From positions 1-58,049 of the forward strand of contig CALQOD010000005.1 of assembly GCA_943332105.1 (NCBI GenBank): a DNA stretch of 58,049 bases, given 5' to 3'. Positions 17,958 through 25,935 of the stretch are shown here, one piece after another; the first letter of the stretch is position 1; each line of letters begins with the position of its first letter. Both the position numbers and the translations under genes were made by a program. The DNA comes from Chitinophaga pinensis. Its GTDB lineage: Bacteria; Bacteroidota; Bacteroidia; AKYH767-A; OLB10. The notes under the pieces were generated by a model. The model ran no database searches and was not told where the DNA came from. It saw nothing but the letters and a program-made list of their open reading frames with translations.

Positions 17958-19019
17958 ATGAGAGATTATCATAATAGCAAAATAAAGTTTGCAGTAATTG
18001 GTTGCGGACATATTGGTAAACGTCATGCCGAAATGATTCGCCGTAATGAGGAAGGTGACTTAGTTGCGATGTGCGATGTGCGCTCAAAAGAAGACTGTGG
18101 ATTAGAAAATTTCGAAGGCGTTTCTTTTTATCAATCTGCTGATGAGATGTTAAGACACCATCCAGAAATTGATGTAGTGAACATTTGCTCTCCAAATGGA
18201 TTGCATGCTGAACACTCATTAAAAGCCTTAGAATTTCAGAAGCATGTTGTTTGTGAAAAACCAATGGCTATTAATAAGGCAGATTGCGAAAAAGTAATTT
18301 ATAAAGCACTTCAGGTTTCAAGAAATGTATTTGGGGTAATGCAGAACCGGTACTCTCCTCCTTCGGCTTGGTTGAAAGATATAATTTCAAATAATCGCTT
18401 AGGAGAAATTTATATGGTACAACTAAATTGCTTCTGGAATCGTGATGATCGTTATTACACAGGAAAAAATTGGAAAGGCTCAAGTGATTTAGATGGCGGC
18501 ACCTTGTTTACTCAGTTTTCACACTTCATAGATATTATGTATTGGTTATTTGGCGATATCACTGATATCAACGGAGTATTTGCAGATTTTAATCACGAGC
18601 ATTCAACTTCATTTGAAGATTCAGGAATTGTGAATTTTAAATTTGTAAATGGAGGCATGGGATGTATCAACTATTCTACTTCTATATGGGATAAAAATTT
18701 AGAAAGCAGCATTACTGTTATTGGCAGTAATGGAAGTGTTAAAGTAGGCGGACAGTATATGAATGAAGTGGAATACTGTCATCTCAAAGATTATGTAATG
18801 CCTGAATTACCTCCTGCCAACCCTGCAAATGATTACGGTCATTATAAAGGATCTGCATCGAATCATCATTACATCATCGAGAATGTAATCGACACATTGA
18901 AAGAAAGAAACACAATGACTACAAATGCTCTTGAAGGTTTGAAAGTTGTTGAAATAATCGAGCGTATTTACGCATTAAGAAAAATCGCTAAAAAAGAAAT
19001 CCGTTTCAATAATGTATAA
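17958..19019 (+). CDS. Gfo/Idh/MocA oxidoreductase, WbpB-like UDP-sugar 3-dehydrogenase
   Basis: NAD-dependent enzyme that would oxidise C3 of UDP-N-acetyl-glucosaminuronate before transamination. Over 353 residues it has the N-terminal Rossmann motif VIGCGHIGKRH near 12-22, the EKPMAI motif near 99 with the catalytic lysine, and a C-terminal domain with DGGTLFTQFSHFIDIMYW carrying the catalytic histidine. Its last eight bases, ATGTATAA, contain the start of the next dehydrogenase, so the two are translationally coupled. Named by context with neighbouring WbpD- and WbpE-like genes. Confidence 0.87.
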   Translation: MRDYHNSKIKFAVIGCGHIGKRHAEMIRRNEEGDLVAMCDVRSKEDCGLENFEGVSFYQSADEMLRHHPEIDVVNICSPNGLHAEHSLKALEFQKHVVCEKPMAINKADCEKVIYKALQVSRNVFGVMQNRYSPPSAWLKDIISNNRLGEIYMVQLNCFWNRDDRYYTGKNWKGSSDLDGGTLFTQFSHFIDIMYWLFGDITDINGVFADFNHEHSTSFEDSGIVNFKFVNGGMGCINYSTSIWDKNLESSITVIGSNGSVKVGGQYMNEVEYCHLKDYVMPELPPANPANDYGHYKGSASNHHYIIENVIDTLKERNTMTTNALEGLKVVEIIERIYALRKIAKKEIRFNNV

Positions 19020-20301
19020 CGAGTTAATCAAAAAAGAAAAAAAACTTGCAGTAATCGGATTAGGTTATGTAGGATTACCTATTGCAATAGAATTCGCTAA
19101 AAAAATTTCGGTGATAGGTTTTGACATCAATGCACAACGCATTGAAATGATGCGTAAAAAGATTGACCCATCAGGAGAATTAGAAAGCAGTGCATTCGAT
19201 AATTGTGATATTCAATTTACCGATTCATTGGATGTATTGAGAGAAGCAAACTTTTTTATTGTTGCCGTGCCTACTCCTATTGATGATCATAACTTGCCAG
19301 ATTTGAAACCGTTGTTAGGTGCGAGTAAGTCAATTGCTGCTGCACTTAAAAAAGGTGACTATGTTGTGTATGAATCGACCGTTTACCCTGGATGTACCGA
19401 AGATGATTGTATTCCTATATTAGAAGATATTACTGGATTGAAATATATAACCGATTTTAAAGTTGGTTATTCACCAGAACGTATTAACCCAGGCGATAAA
19501 GAACATACACTAGCAAAAATTACGAAGGTTGTATCTGGTTGCGATGCTGAATCTGTTGAAGAAATTGCAAAAGTTTATGAAATAGTGGTAGAAGCGGGAG
19601 TGCATAAAGCAAGTTCTATTAAAGTAGCAGAAGCTGCAAAAATTATTGAGAACACGCAACGCGATGTAAACATTGCTTTGATGAATGAGCTTTCTATCAT
19701 CTTCAATAAAATGGGAATTAATACCTATGAAGTATTAGAAGCTGCAGGGACTAAATGGAACTTTTTAAAATTTATGCCGGGCTTAGTTGGTGGACATTGT
19801 ATTGGTGTTGATCCTTATTACTTAACTTATAAAGCACAAGAGTTAGGTTATCACGCTCAAATAATAAATTCAGGCCGTTATGTCAACGACTCGATGGGCT
19901 TTTATGTTGCGAAACAAACAGTTAAGAAATTAATTGCATTAGGAGTTGATATAAATAAAAGTCGCGTATTAGTTATGGGTGCAACATTTAAAGAAGATGT
20001 TGAAGACATTCGAAATTCGAAAGTGGTAGATGTAATTAATGAATTTAAATCGTACGGCGTAGCTGTTGATGTTATTGACCCTCGTGCAAGCAGTGAAGAA
20101 TTAAAACATGAATACGGTTTTGAATTAGTAGCTAAAGCTGGAACAGGATATGATGCTATTGTAGTAGCAGTTAATCACAAAGAATATAAAAACTTTACAG
20201 AAGCTGATTTCAAAAAAATGTGTTCTGAAAAAGCAATCATTGTCGACTTAAAAGGAATTTTAAGAGGCAAGATTAAAGATTTAAATTACTGGAGTTTATA
20301 A
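19012..20301 (+). CDS. Nucleotide-sugar dehydrogenase (WbpA / WbpO-TviB type)
   Basis: Oxidises C6 of a UDP-N-acetyl-hexosamine to the uronic acid. The 429 residues have VIGLGYVGLPIAIEFA at the N terminus, VPTPIDDHNLPDL near 85, the SPERINPGDKEH motif specific to the UDP-HexNAc branch, and catalytic Cys in GGHCIGVDPYYLTY near 259. The sequence resembles TviB/WbpO (UDP-GalNAc) at least as much as WbpA (UDP-GlcNAc). The neighbour at 22437 is a TviC/WbpP-type epimerase, arguing for UDP-GalNAcA; the WbpB, D and E neighbours argue for UDP-GlcNAcA. Which substrate is used cannot be decided here. It overlaps the preceding gene by eight bases. Confidence 0.9.
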   Translation: MYNELIKKEKKLAVIGLGYVGLPIAIEFAKKISVIGFDINAQRIEMMRKKIDPSGELESSAFDNCDIQFTDSLDVLREANFFIVAVPTPIDDHNLPDLKPLLGASKSIAAALKKGDYVVYESTVYPGCTEDDCIPILEDITGLKYITDFKVGYSPERINPGDKEHTLAKITKVVSGCDAESVEEIAKVYEIVVEAGVHKASSIKVAEAAKIIENTQRDVNIALMNELSIIFNKMGINTYEVLEAAGTKWNFLKFMPGLVGGHCIGVDPYYLTYKAQELGYHAQIINSGRYVNDSMGFYVAKQTVKKLIALGVDINKSRVLVMGATFKEDVEDIRNSKVVDVINEFKSYGVAVDVIDPRASSEELKHEYGFELVAKAGTGYDAIVVAVNHKEYKNFTEADFKKMCSEKAIIVDLKGILRGKIKDLNYWSL

Positions 20302-20308
20302 TTAATTG

Positions 20309-21361
20309 ATGAGTAATAAGCAACGCATATTAATCACAGGAGGAGCCGGCTATATTGGTTCGCATACTGCTGTGGAGTTAATCCAGAAAGATTACGAGGT
20401 GCTTATTATAGATAATCTTTCTAACTCTTACGAAGAAGTGATTAATTCAATTGAAAAGATTACAGGAAAAAAACCGGTATTTTTTAAAATTGATTTGAAT
20501 AATAAAGAAGCCTTAGATTTATTCTTTAAACAAAATACAATTGATGCAGTTATTCATTTTGCGGCTTATAAATCGGTTGGCGAAAGTGTAGCTCACCCTT
20601 CAATGTATTATCGCAACAACATTAACGCGTTGTTAAATGTAGCCGATGCGTGCAATGAAAACGGTATAACAAAATTTGTTTATTCATCATCCTGCTCTGT
20701 TTACGGTGAGCCGGATACGTTACCTATTAATGAGAACGCTGTTATTAAAATAGCTGAGAGTCCGTATGCCAATACTAAAAAAATTGGAGAGGATATCCTT
20801 CGTGATATTTCAAAAAGCACTGCGTTAAATACAATTGCATTGCGTTATTTTAATCCTGTTGGAGCACACGAAAGTGCTTTGATTGGAGAATATCCTGTTG
20901 GGACTCCATTAAATTTATTTCCGGTTATTACTCAATCGGCTATTGGTAAACGCGGACCAATTACTGTTTTTGGAATTGATTATAATACCATCGACGGAAG
21001 TTGTGTTCGAGATTATATACATGTAGTTGATATTGCTCGTGCACATGTAATAGCAATCGAACGATTGCTTAGCAATAATACATCCGACAACTTTGAAATT
21101 TTCAACCTTGGAACTGGGAATGGATTGACTGTTTTAGAAGTCATTCATGCCTTTGAGAAGCACAGCGGTTTGAAACTAGATTATACTATTGGCGAAAGAA
21201 GAGCAGGTGATGTAGAAAAAGTATTTGCTGATACCAAAAAAGCAAATGAAGTATTGGGATGGAAAGCAACACATGATTTAGAAGCGATGATAAAATCATC
21301 ATGGGAATGGGAAAAAAAATTAAAATCTACAGGTACTAATTTTTCAAAAGTCACAGTATAA
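20309..21361 (+). CDS. galE: UDP-glucose 4-epimerase
   Basis: Interconverts UDP-glucose and UDP-galactose. From the ATG at 20309 the 350 residues show GGAGYIGSH near 9-17, HFAAYKSVGES near 81, the YSSSCSVYG motif, catalytic YANTKK near 149 and the RYFNPVGAHESALIGE substrate loop that is specific to GalE. A TTG one codon upstream is the only alternative start. It lies seven bases after the dehydrogenase gene and two bases before rfbB, within the sugar cassette. Confidence 0.95.
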   Translation: MSNKQRILITGGAGYIGSHTAVELIQKDYEVLIIDNLSNSYEEVINSIEKITGKKPVFFKIDLNNKEALDLFFKQNTIDAVIHFAAYKSVGESVAHPSMYYRNNINALLNVADACNENGITKFVYSSSCSVYGEPDTLPINENAVIKIAESPYANTKKIGEDILRDISKSTALNTIALRYFNPVGAHESALIGEYPVGTPLNLFPVITQSAIGKRGPITVFGIDYNTIDGSCVRDYIHVVDIARAHVIAIERLLSNNTSDNFEIFNLGTGNGLTVLEVIHAFEKHSGLKLDYTIGERRAGDVEKVFADTKKANEVLGWKATHDLEAMIKSSWEWEKKLKSTGTNFSKVTV

Positions 21362-21363
21362 CA

Positions 21364-22419
21364 ATGAGTAAAAAAATATTAATCACAGGCGGTGCAGGAT
21401 TTATAGGATCACATGTAGTAAGGCGTTTTGTAAATAACTATCCATCCTACCATATCTATAACCTTGATGCATTAACGTATGCAGGAAATCTTTCTAACTT
21501 AAGAGATATCGAGAGTGCATCCAACTACACTTTTATTAAAGGAGATATTACAGATAGTAGTTTAGTACAAGCGCTATTTACCGAATACAACTTTGATGGT
21601 GTTATTCATCTTGCTGCAGAGTCGCATGTTGACAGAAGTATTGCAAATCCAATGTCGTTTGTTACAACTAATATTATTGGAACAGTTGTGTTACTTAATG
21701 CAGCCAAATCAACATGGCAGGGCAACTTCGATAATAAATTGTTTTATCATATTAGTACTGATGAGGTGTATGGTAGTTTAGGTGAAGAAGGATTTTTTAC
21801 TGAAGAAACAAAGTATGATCCGCATAGCCCTTATTCTGCATCCAAAGCAAGTTCTGATCATTTAGTAAGAGCTTATCACGATACCTATCAATTACCAATT
21901 GTAATTTCTAATTGCTCCAACAACTATGGATCATTTCAATTTCCAGAAAAATTAATTCCGCTTGCTATAAATAATATCATCAACAATAAACCAATTCCTG
22001 TTTATGGCAAAGGTGATAACATTCGCGATTGGTTATTTGTAGAAGATCATGCAAGTGCAATTGATGTAATTTATCATAATGGCTTGCTCGGCTCAACCTA
22101 TAATATTGGCGGACATAATGAATGGAAGAATATTGATTTGATTCATTTGCTTTGTCGTATTATGGATAAGAAATTAGGAAAAGAAGAAGGAAGCACAAGC
22201 AAGCTAATCACCTTTGTGAAAGATCGTGCTGGTCACGATTTGCGATATGCAATTGATGCTACGAAACTTAAAAACGAATTAGGATGGATGCCTTCATTGC
22301 AATTTGAAGAAGGATTAGAAAAAACTGTCGACTGGTACTTAGCAAATGAAGAATGGATTCGACAGGTTACCAGTGGAGAGTACCAAAACTTTTACGAAAA
22401 ACAATATCATCAGCGTTAA
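21364..22419 (+). CDS. rfbB: dTDP-glucose 4,6-dehydratase
   Basis: Converts dTDP-glucose to dTDP-4-keto-6-deoxyglucose, the entry to dTDP-rhamnose and related sugars. Over 351 residues it has GGAGFIGSHVVRRF at 7-20, HLAAESHVDRSI near 81, the HISTDEVYGSLG motif, YSASKASSDHLVRAYHDTY with the catalytic Tyr-x-x-x-Lys, and SNNYGSFQFPEKLIPL. These match RmlB closely. The companions rfbA, rfbC and rfbD are absent from the window, so the pathway must be completed elsewhere or feed another deoxysugar. Confidence 0.95.
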   Translation: MSKKILITGGAGFIGSHVVRRFVNNYPSYHIYNLDALTYAGNLSNLRDIESASNYTFIKGDITDSSLVQALFTEYNFDGVIHLAAESHVDRSIANPMSFVTTNIIGTVVLLNAAKSTWQGNFDNKLFYHISTDEVYGSLGEEGFFTEETKYDPHSPYSASKASSDHLVRAYHDTYQLPIVISNCSNNYGSFQFPEKLIPLAINNIINNKPIPVYGKGDNIRDWLFVEDHASAIDVIYHNGLLGSTYNIGGHNEWKNIDLIHLLCRIMDKKLGKEEGSTSKLITFVKDRAGHDLRYAIDATKLKNELGWMPSLQFEEGLEKTVDWYLANEEWIRQVTSGEYQNFYEKQYHQR

Positions 22420-22436
22420 GAAATAAAATAAGTATT

Positions 22437-23447
22437 ATGTCAGAATTTAAAATGTACGATACACCATTTCACGAATCATCATTAGCAAATACATCGGTAT
22501 TGGTTACTGGAGGTGCTGGATTTATTGGATCAAACATTGTTACTTATTTACTTGCACATGGTATAAAGAAAGTTCGGGTATTAGATAATCTAAGTAATGG
22601 CTTTTTAAGAAACCTTGAAGCTTTTAAAAATAATCCTGCCTTCGAATTTATGGAAGGTGATATGACGGTATTGGCTGACTGCAATAAGGCGTGTGAAGGA
22701 ATAGATCTGGTAACACATCAAGCAGCTTTAGGCTCTGTGCCGCGTTCAATAAAGAATCCGTTAGCAACCAGTGATGCAAATACAACAGGATTTTTAAATA
22801 TGTTACTGGCAGCAAGAGATGCAGGCGTAAAACGATTTGTATATGCCAGCTCAAGTTCAGTTTACGGCGATAGTACTGCATCACCTAAGAAAGAAGAGAA
22901 CTTAGGGATTCCATTATCTCCATACGCAGTTTCTAAACTTACAAATGAACTTTATGCACGAGTGTTTTCTATGCATTACGGGATTGAAACAATTGGCTTA
23001 AGATACTTTAATGTATTTGGACCTAATCAAGATCCTAACGGACCGTATGCAGCAGCAATTCCTTTATTCATGAACGCATTGTTGTTTGGAAAAGATGCAG
23101 TGATTTATGGTGATGGTGAGCAGACAAGAGATTTCACATTTGTTGAGAATGCAGTGCAGGCAAATATTCGCGCATTGTTTACAACAAATAATGAAGCTTT
23201 AAATCGAGTTTATAATGTTGCTGTTTCAGAAGCAGTATCAGTAAACGATTTATATCAAACAATTGCAACAATTGCAGGCAACAACAAGCAGCCGGAATAT
23301 GTAGCAGAGCGAAAAGGAGATATTAAAAATTCATTGGCTGATATTTCATTGGCAATAAAGTATCTTGGCTATGCTCCGCGATATAAGCACAAAGATGGAT
23401 TATCAATTACAGTAAACTGGTTTAAAAATAATTATAACAATGCTTAA
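22437..23447 (+). CDS. UDP-N-acetylglucosamine 4-epimerase, WbpP/TviC type
   Basis: Extended short-chain dehydrogenase that interconverts UDP-GlcNAc and UDP-GalNAc, or their uronic acids. From ATG 22437 the protein has 336 residues with GGAGFIGSNIVTYLL near 22-36, HQAALGSVPRSI near 99, YASSSSVYGDS near 143, catalytic YAVSKLTNE near 169 and RYFNVFGPNQDPNGPYAAAIPLF, the last being typical of WbpP and TviC. An in-frame start 84 bases upstream would lie inside rfbB and is rejected. Its stop overlaps the next start in the eight-base string ATGCTTAA. Confidence 0.9.
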   Translation: MSEFKMYDTPFHESSLANTSVLVTGGAGFIGSNIVTYLLAHGIKKVRVLDNLSNGFLRNLEAFKNNPAFEFMEGDMTVLADCNKACEGIDLVTHQAALGSVPRSIKNPLATSDANTTGFLNMLLAARDAGVKRFVYASSSSVYGDSTASPKKEENLGIPLSPYAVSKLTNELYARVFSMHYGIETIGLRYFNVFGPNQDPNGPYAAAIPLFMNALLFGKDAVIYGDGEQTRDFTFVENAVQANIRALFTTNNEALNRVYNVAVSEAVSVNDLYQTIATIAGNNKQPEYVAERKGDIKNSLADISLAIKYLGYAPRYKHKDGLSITVNWFKNNYNNA

Positions 23448-24192
23448 ATCTTTTTTTAATTTGTTCTCGTCAAAAAAAGAAGACAGCTCAATTGAAACTG
23501 ATTTCACATCAATTGGTACAGACATGCACTCACATCTAATTCCAGGAATTGATGATGGTGCTAAAACACTTGAAGATAGTATTGAACTAATACGATTTTT
23601 ACATGCAAAGGGCTACTCAAAGATTATTACTACGCCGCATATTATGAGTGACTATTTCAGGAATACACCTGAAATTATTCTTAGTGGATTGGAAGAAGTG
23701 AGAGCTGCTGTTAAAGAAAATAATATTCCAGTTACAATTGATGCGGCGGCAGAATATTATATTGACGATGGGTTTATAAGAAAGCTTGAGGAAGAAAAAC
23801 TGCTAACCTTAGGAGATAATTATTTACTTATGGAGGTTTCGTATATTAATCCCCCAGAGAATATTAAGGAAGTTTTTTTCCGAGCACAAATTTTAGGATA
23901 TAAACCTATTCTAGCGCATCCTGAACGCTATCCATTTTGGTACAGAAATTTAGATGAGTACAAACATTTTTATGATATGGGTGTAGTTCTTCAATTGAAT
24001 TTGAATTCGCTTTGTGGTTACTACGGACCAGAGGCTAAAAAAATTGGAGAGAAGCTAATTGATATGCAAATTATTGGTGCGCTAGGTAGTGATATGCATC
24101 ACATAAAACATGCTATGGCTTTGGACAAAGTGACGCGAGAAAAATATTTACAAAAGGTATTTGAACTGCCATTAATCAATCGTTATTTGTAA
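23440..24192 (+). CDS. PHP-family tyrosine phosphatase (CpsB/YwqE type)
   Basis: Metal-dependent phosphotyrosine phosphatase that in Gram-positive and Bacteroidota polysaccharide loci reverses phosphorylation of the chain-length tyrosine kinase. The 250 residues show the PHP metal motifs DMHSHLIPGIDDG near 27-39, TTPHIM near 67, AHPERY near 164 and GSDMHH near 220. It is the last gene of the sugar cassette and overlaps the epimerase gene by eight bases. No Wzc-type kinase is present in the window, so its target would be encoded elsewhere. Confidence 0.9.
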   Translation: MLKSFFNLFSSKKEDSSIETDFTSIGTDMHSHLIPGIDDGAKTLEDSIELIRFLHAKGYSKIITTPHIMSDYFRNTPEIILSGLEEVRAAVKENNIPVTIDAAAEYYIDDGFIRKLEEEKLLTLGDNYLLMEVSYINPPENIKEVFFRAQILGYKPILAHPERYPFWYRNLDEYKHFYDMGVVLQLNLNSLCGYYGPEAKKIGEKLIDMQIIGALGSDMHHIKHAMALDKVTREKYLQKVFELPLINRYL

Positions 24193-24320
24193 TTAGCATT
24201 CACAATTAACTTATTTTTTTCGATTTGTAAGAAACACTGTAAGGTTTTTCGATTTTTGCTCCCTTCTGTTTTTAAAATGATTGCATCTTGCCACGGACAA
24301 ATCATTAAACACATCTATTT

Positions 24321-24569
24321 ATGCAACAGTTTGAAATTGAACAGCACTTAAACGTAACCGCAAAGTTTGAATTGGTTAACGGATCAACGAAGTATGGCTT
24401 TATTAACAAACAGATTGATGGAGAAAAAATCAGAAATGATTACTACTTCATTTCTCTTCAAAACGTAAAGAATTTTCAGAAGGCCATAAGCTCGCGTAAT
24501 TACCAATTCTGCAAAGCTTTAATGGAGAGAATCAATATCAAGTTTATTAAATCGATTCAACCCATTTAA
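24321..24569 (+). CDS. Unrecognised 82-residue protein
   Basis: I do not recognise a family. The protein is small, soluble and without a signal peptide; the first half (FEIEQHLNVTAKFELVNGSTKYGFI) reads as beta strands with a turn, the second half as a strand plus a helix (AISSRNYQFCKALMERINIKFI). It could be a small beta-barrel fold that binds a partner. It ends next to the 3' end of trpS on the other strand, with no spacer. Codon use and composition match the neighbours, which favours a real gene; there is no perfect promoter box upstream. Confidence 0.6.
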   Translation: MQQFEIEQHLNVTAKFELVNGSTKYGFINKQIDGEKIRNDYYFISLQNVKNFQKAISSRNYQFCKALMERINIKFIKSIQPI

Positions 24570-25565
24570 CTAGCGGTATTGAATACCCATTAGTTCGCGC
24601 ACTTCTTTTACTGTCTTAGAAGAAGATGTGTGGGCTTTTTCTTTACCCATTTCTAATACCTTGTTTAAGTATTGATCATCGGCAGCAATTTCCTCTATTT
24701 TCGTGCGTATTGGAGCCACAAAAATTTCCATATCCTCTGCTAATTGTTTTTTCAAATCGCCATAACGTATAGAACAATTATTATAGGCTTCTTCAAAAAA
24801 GTTAAATGTTTCAGATTTCGATACTACACTTAGTAAAGTAAATAAATTCTTTATCGACTCTGGCTTTGCCGAGTTTGGCTCTGTTGGACCACTATCAGAA
24901 ATGGAGCGCATTATTTTCTTCTTTAATATATCTGGTTTATCAGCCAGAAAAATAGCATTACCCTCTCCTTCTGATTTACCCATTTTGCCGGTACCATCTA
25001 ATCCTGGGATTTTCACTAGTTGTTCTCCAAAATTATAAGCAACAGGCTCCGGAAAAAAATCAACATTATACATTCGATTAAATCGATTTCCAAACTGTCG
25101 AGTCATTTCAAGGTGTTGTTCTTGGTCTTTCCCTACTGGAACTTTTGAAGCTTTGTGAATTAATATATCGGCCGCCATTAATACAGGATAAGTTAATAGT
25201 CCTGCGTTTATATTGTCTGGTTGTTTTCTTGCTTTTTCTTTAAAAGTGGTTGCTCTTTCAAGCTCTCCTAAATAAGCATGCATATTTAAAAGCAAATATA
25301 ATTCGGCCGTTTCTGGAATATCACTCTGAACATAAATAGTGCTTTTCTCTGGGTCTAGTCCGCAGGCTAAATATTCTGCTAATACCTGACGAACATTTTT
25401 CTTTAAAAGTGAAGCATCGGGATGCGTAGTTAATGAATGGTAATCTGCAATAAAGAAGAAGCAATTATTTATCTCCTGCATGCGAATAAAATTTTTAACC
25501 GCACCAAAATAATTACCTAGGTGTAGATTTCCCGTACTGCGAATGCCGCTTACAACTGTTTCCAT
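24570..25565 (-). CDS. trpS: Tryptophanyl-tRNA synthetase
   Basis: Class I enzyme that charges tRNA-Trp. The 331 residues carry the HIGH-type motif His15-Leu-Gly-Asn18 in STGNLHLGNYFGA, the KMSKS-type motif KMGKS at 194-198, and the family stretch TYPVLMAADIL near 125-135. Length and end are normal. The start ATG at 25565 is preceded, six bases away, by TATCTTCG, a one-mismatch -7 box. The gene converges with the 82-residue unknown. Confidence 0.97.
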   Translation of the reverse strand: METVVSGIRSTGNLHLGNYFGAVKNFIRMQEINNCFFFIADYHSLTTHPDASLLKKNVRQVLAEYLACGLDPEKSTIYVQSDIPETAELYLLLNMHAYLGELERATTFKEKARKQPDNINAGLLTYPVLMAADILIHKASKVPVGKDQEQHLEMTRQFGNRFNRMYNVDFFPEPVAYNFGEQLVKIPGLDGTGKMGKSEGEGNAIFLADKPDILKKKIMRSISDSGPTEPNSAKPESIKNLFTLLSVVSKSETFNFFEEAYNNCSIRYGDLKKQLAEDMEIFVAPIRTKIEEIAADDQYLNKVLEMGKEKAHTSSSKTVKEVRELMGIQYR

Positions 25566-25600
25566 AGATTGCGAAGATAATAAAGGTTTGGGATTGTTAA

Positions 25601-25640
25601 TTTGACAGTTTGAGAATTTGATGATTTGATGATTTGAAAA
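25601..25640. repeat. Five-copy octamer tandem repeat (TTTGAnnn)
   Basis: TTTGA recurs at 25601, 25609, 25617, 25625 and 25633, exactly every eight bases; the units are TTTGACAG, TTTGAGAA, TTTGATGA, TTTGATGA and TTTGAAAA. It lies 36 bases upstream of the trpS start, outside any gene. Confidence 0.85.
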
Positions 25641-25704
25641 TGTGACTCGTCCTAAAAAAGTTTACAACCATATGCGTTGAAATATACTACATTGTCCCAA
25701 AAAA

Positions 25705-25750
25705 CCTGGGGGCCTCCAGCCCCACCGAATCCCGAGAATACCTCGGGACC
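25705..25750. repeat. Paired GC-rich hairpins, possible dispersed intergenic element
   Basis: Two short inverted repeats lie side by side: GGGGC-(CTCCA)-GCCCC at 25709-25723 and TCCCGAG-(AATAC)-CTCGGGA at 25730-25748, both with five-base loops. GC content is far above the surroundings. There is no T-run, so it is not a simple terminator. It resembles an extragenic palindrome unit, but only one copy is seen in the window. Confidence 0.55.
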
Positions 25751-25923
25751 GCTTTAAAAATAATTGAATAAAAAATTACTCGCAAATTTTATCCAATCTT
25801 AAATATTTGTTGTCGGATATTTCGATTTACTCGCTCAAATTAAGCCATTTAATTTTTTAACAAATCAAATAAGTAGAAAAAACAATCCCAGTACCAACTC
25901 CGATTTTCATTCTTGTTATTCAC

Positions 25924-25931
25924 TATATTTG
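25924..25931 (+). promoter_or_regulatory. -7 box four bases before plsC
   Basis: TATATTTG matches the consensus exactly; AACT separates it from the GTG start. No TTG is seen 17-23 bases upstream, only a TTTTC run. Transcription would start at about the start codon. Confidence 0.5.
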
Positions 25932-25935
25932 AACT

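Larger units (their letters stand above)
25566..25935. other. 370-base intergenic region between trpS and plsC with repeats
   Basis: Contains no convincing gene. It holds a tandem octamer array (25601-25640), then two adjacent GC-rich hairpins (25709-25748) that stand out in AT-rich DNA, and at its right end the plsC -7 box. The rest is AT-rich with no open frame of note. Confidence 0.6.

Noticed and set aside
17806-18264. 152-codon open frame on the minus strand
   Set aside because: It lies opposite the acetyltransferase and dehydrogenase genes, which have clear family motifs; the translation has no domain-like pattern and no promoter box.
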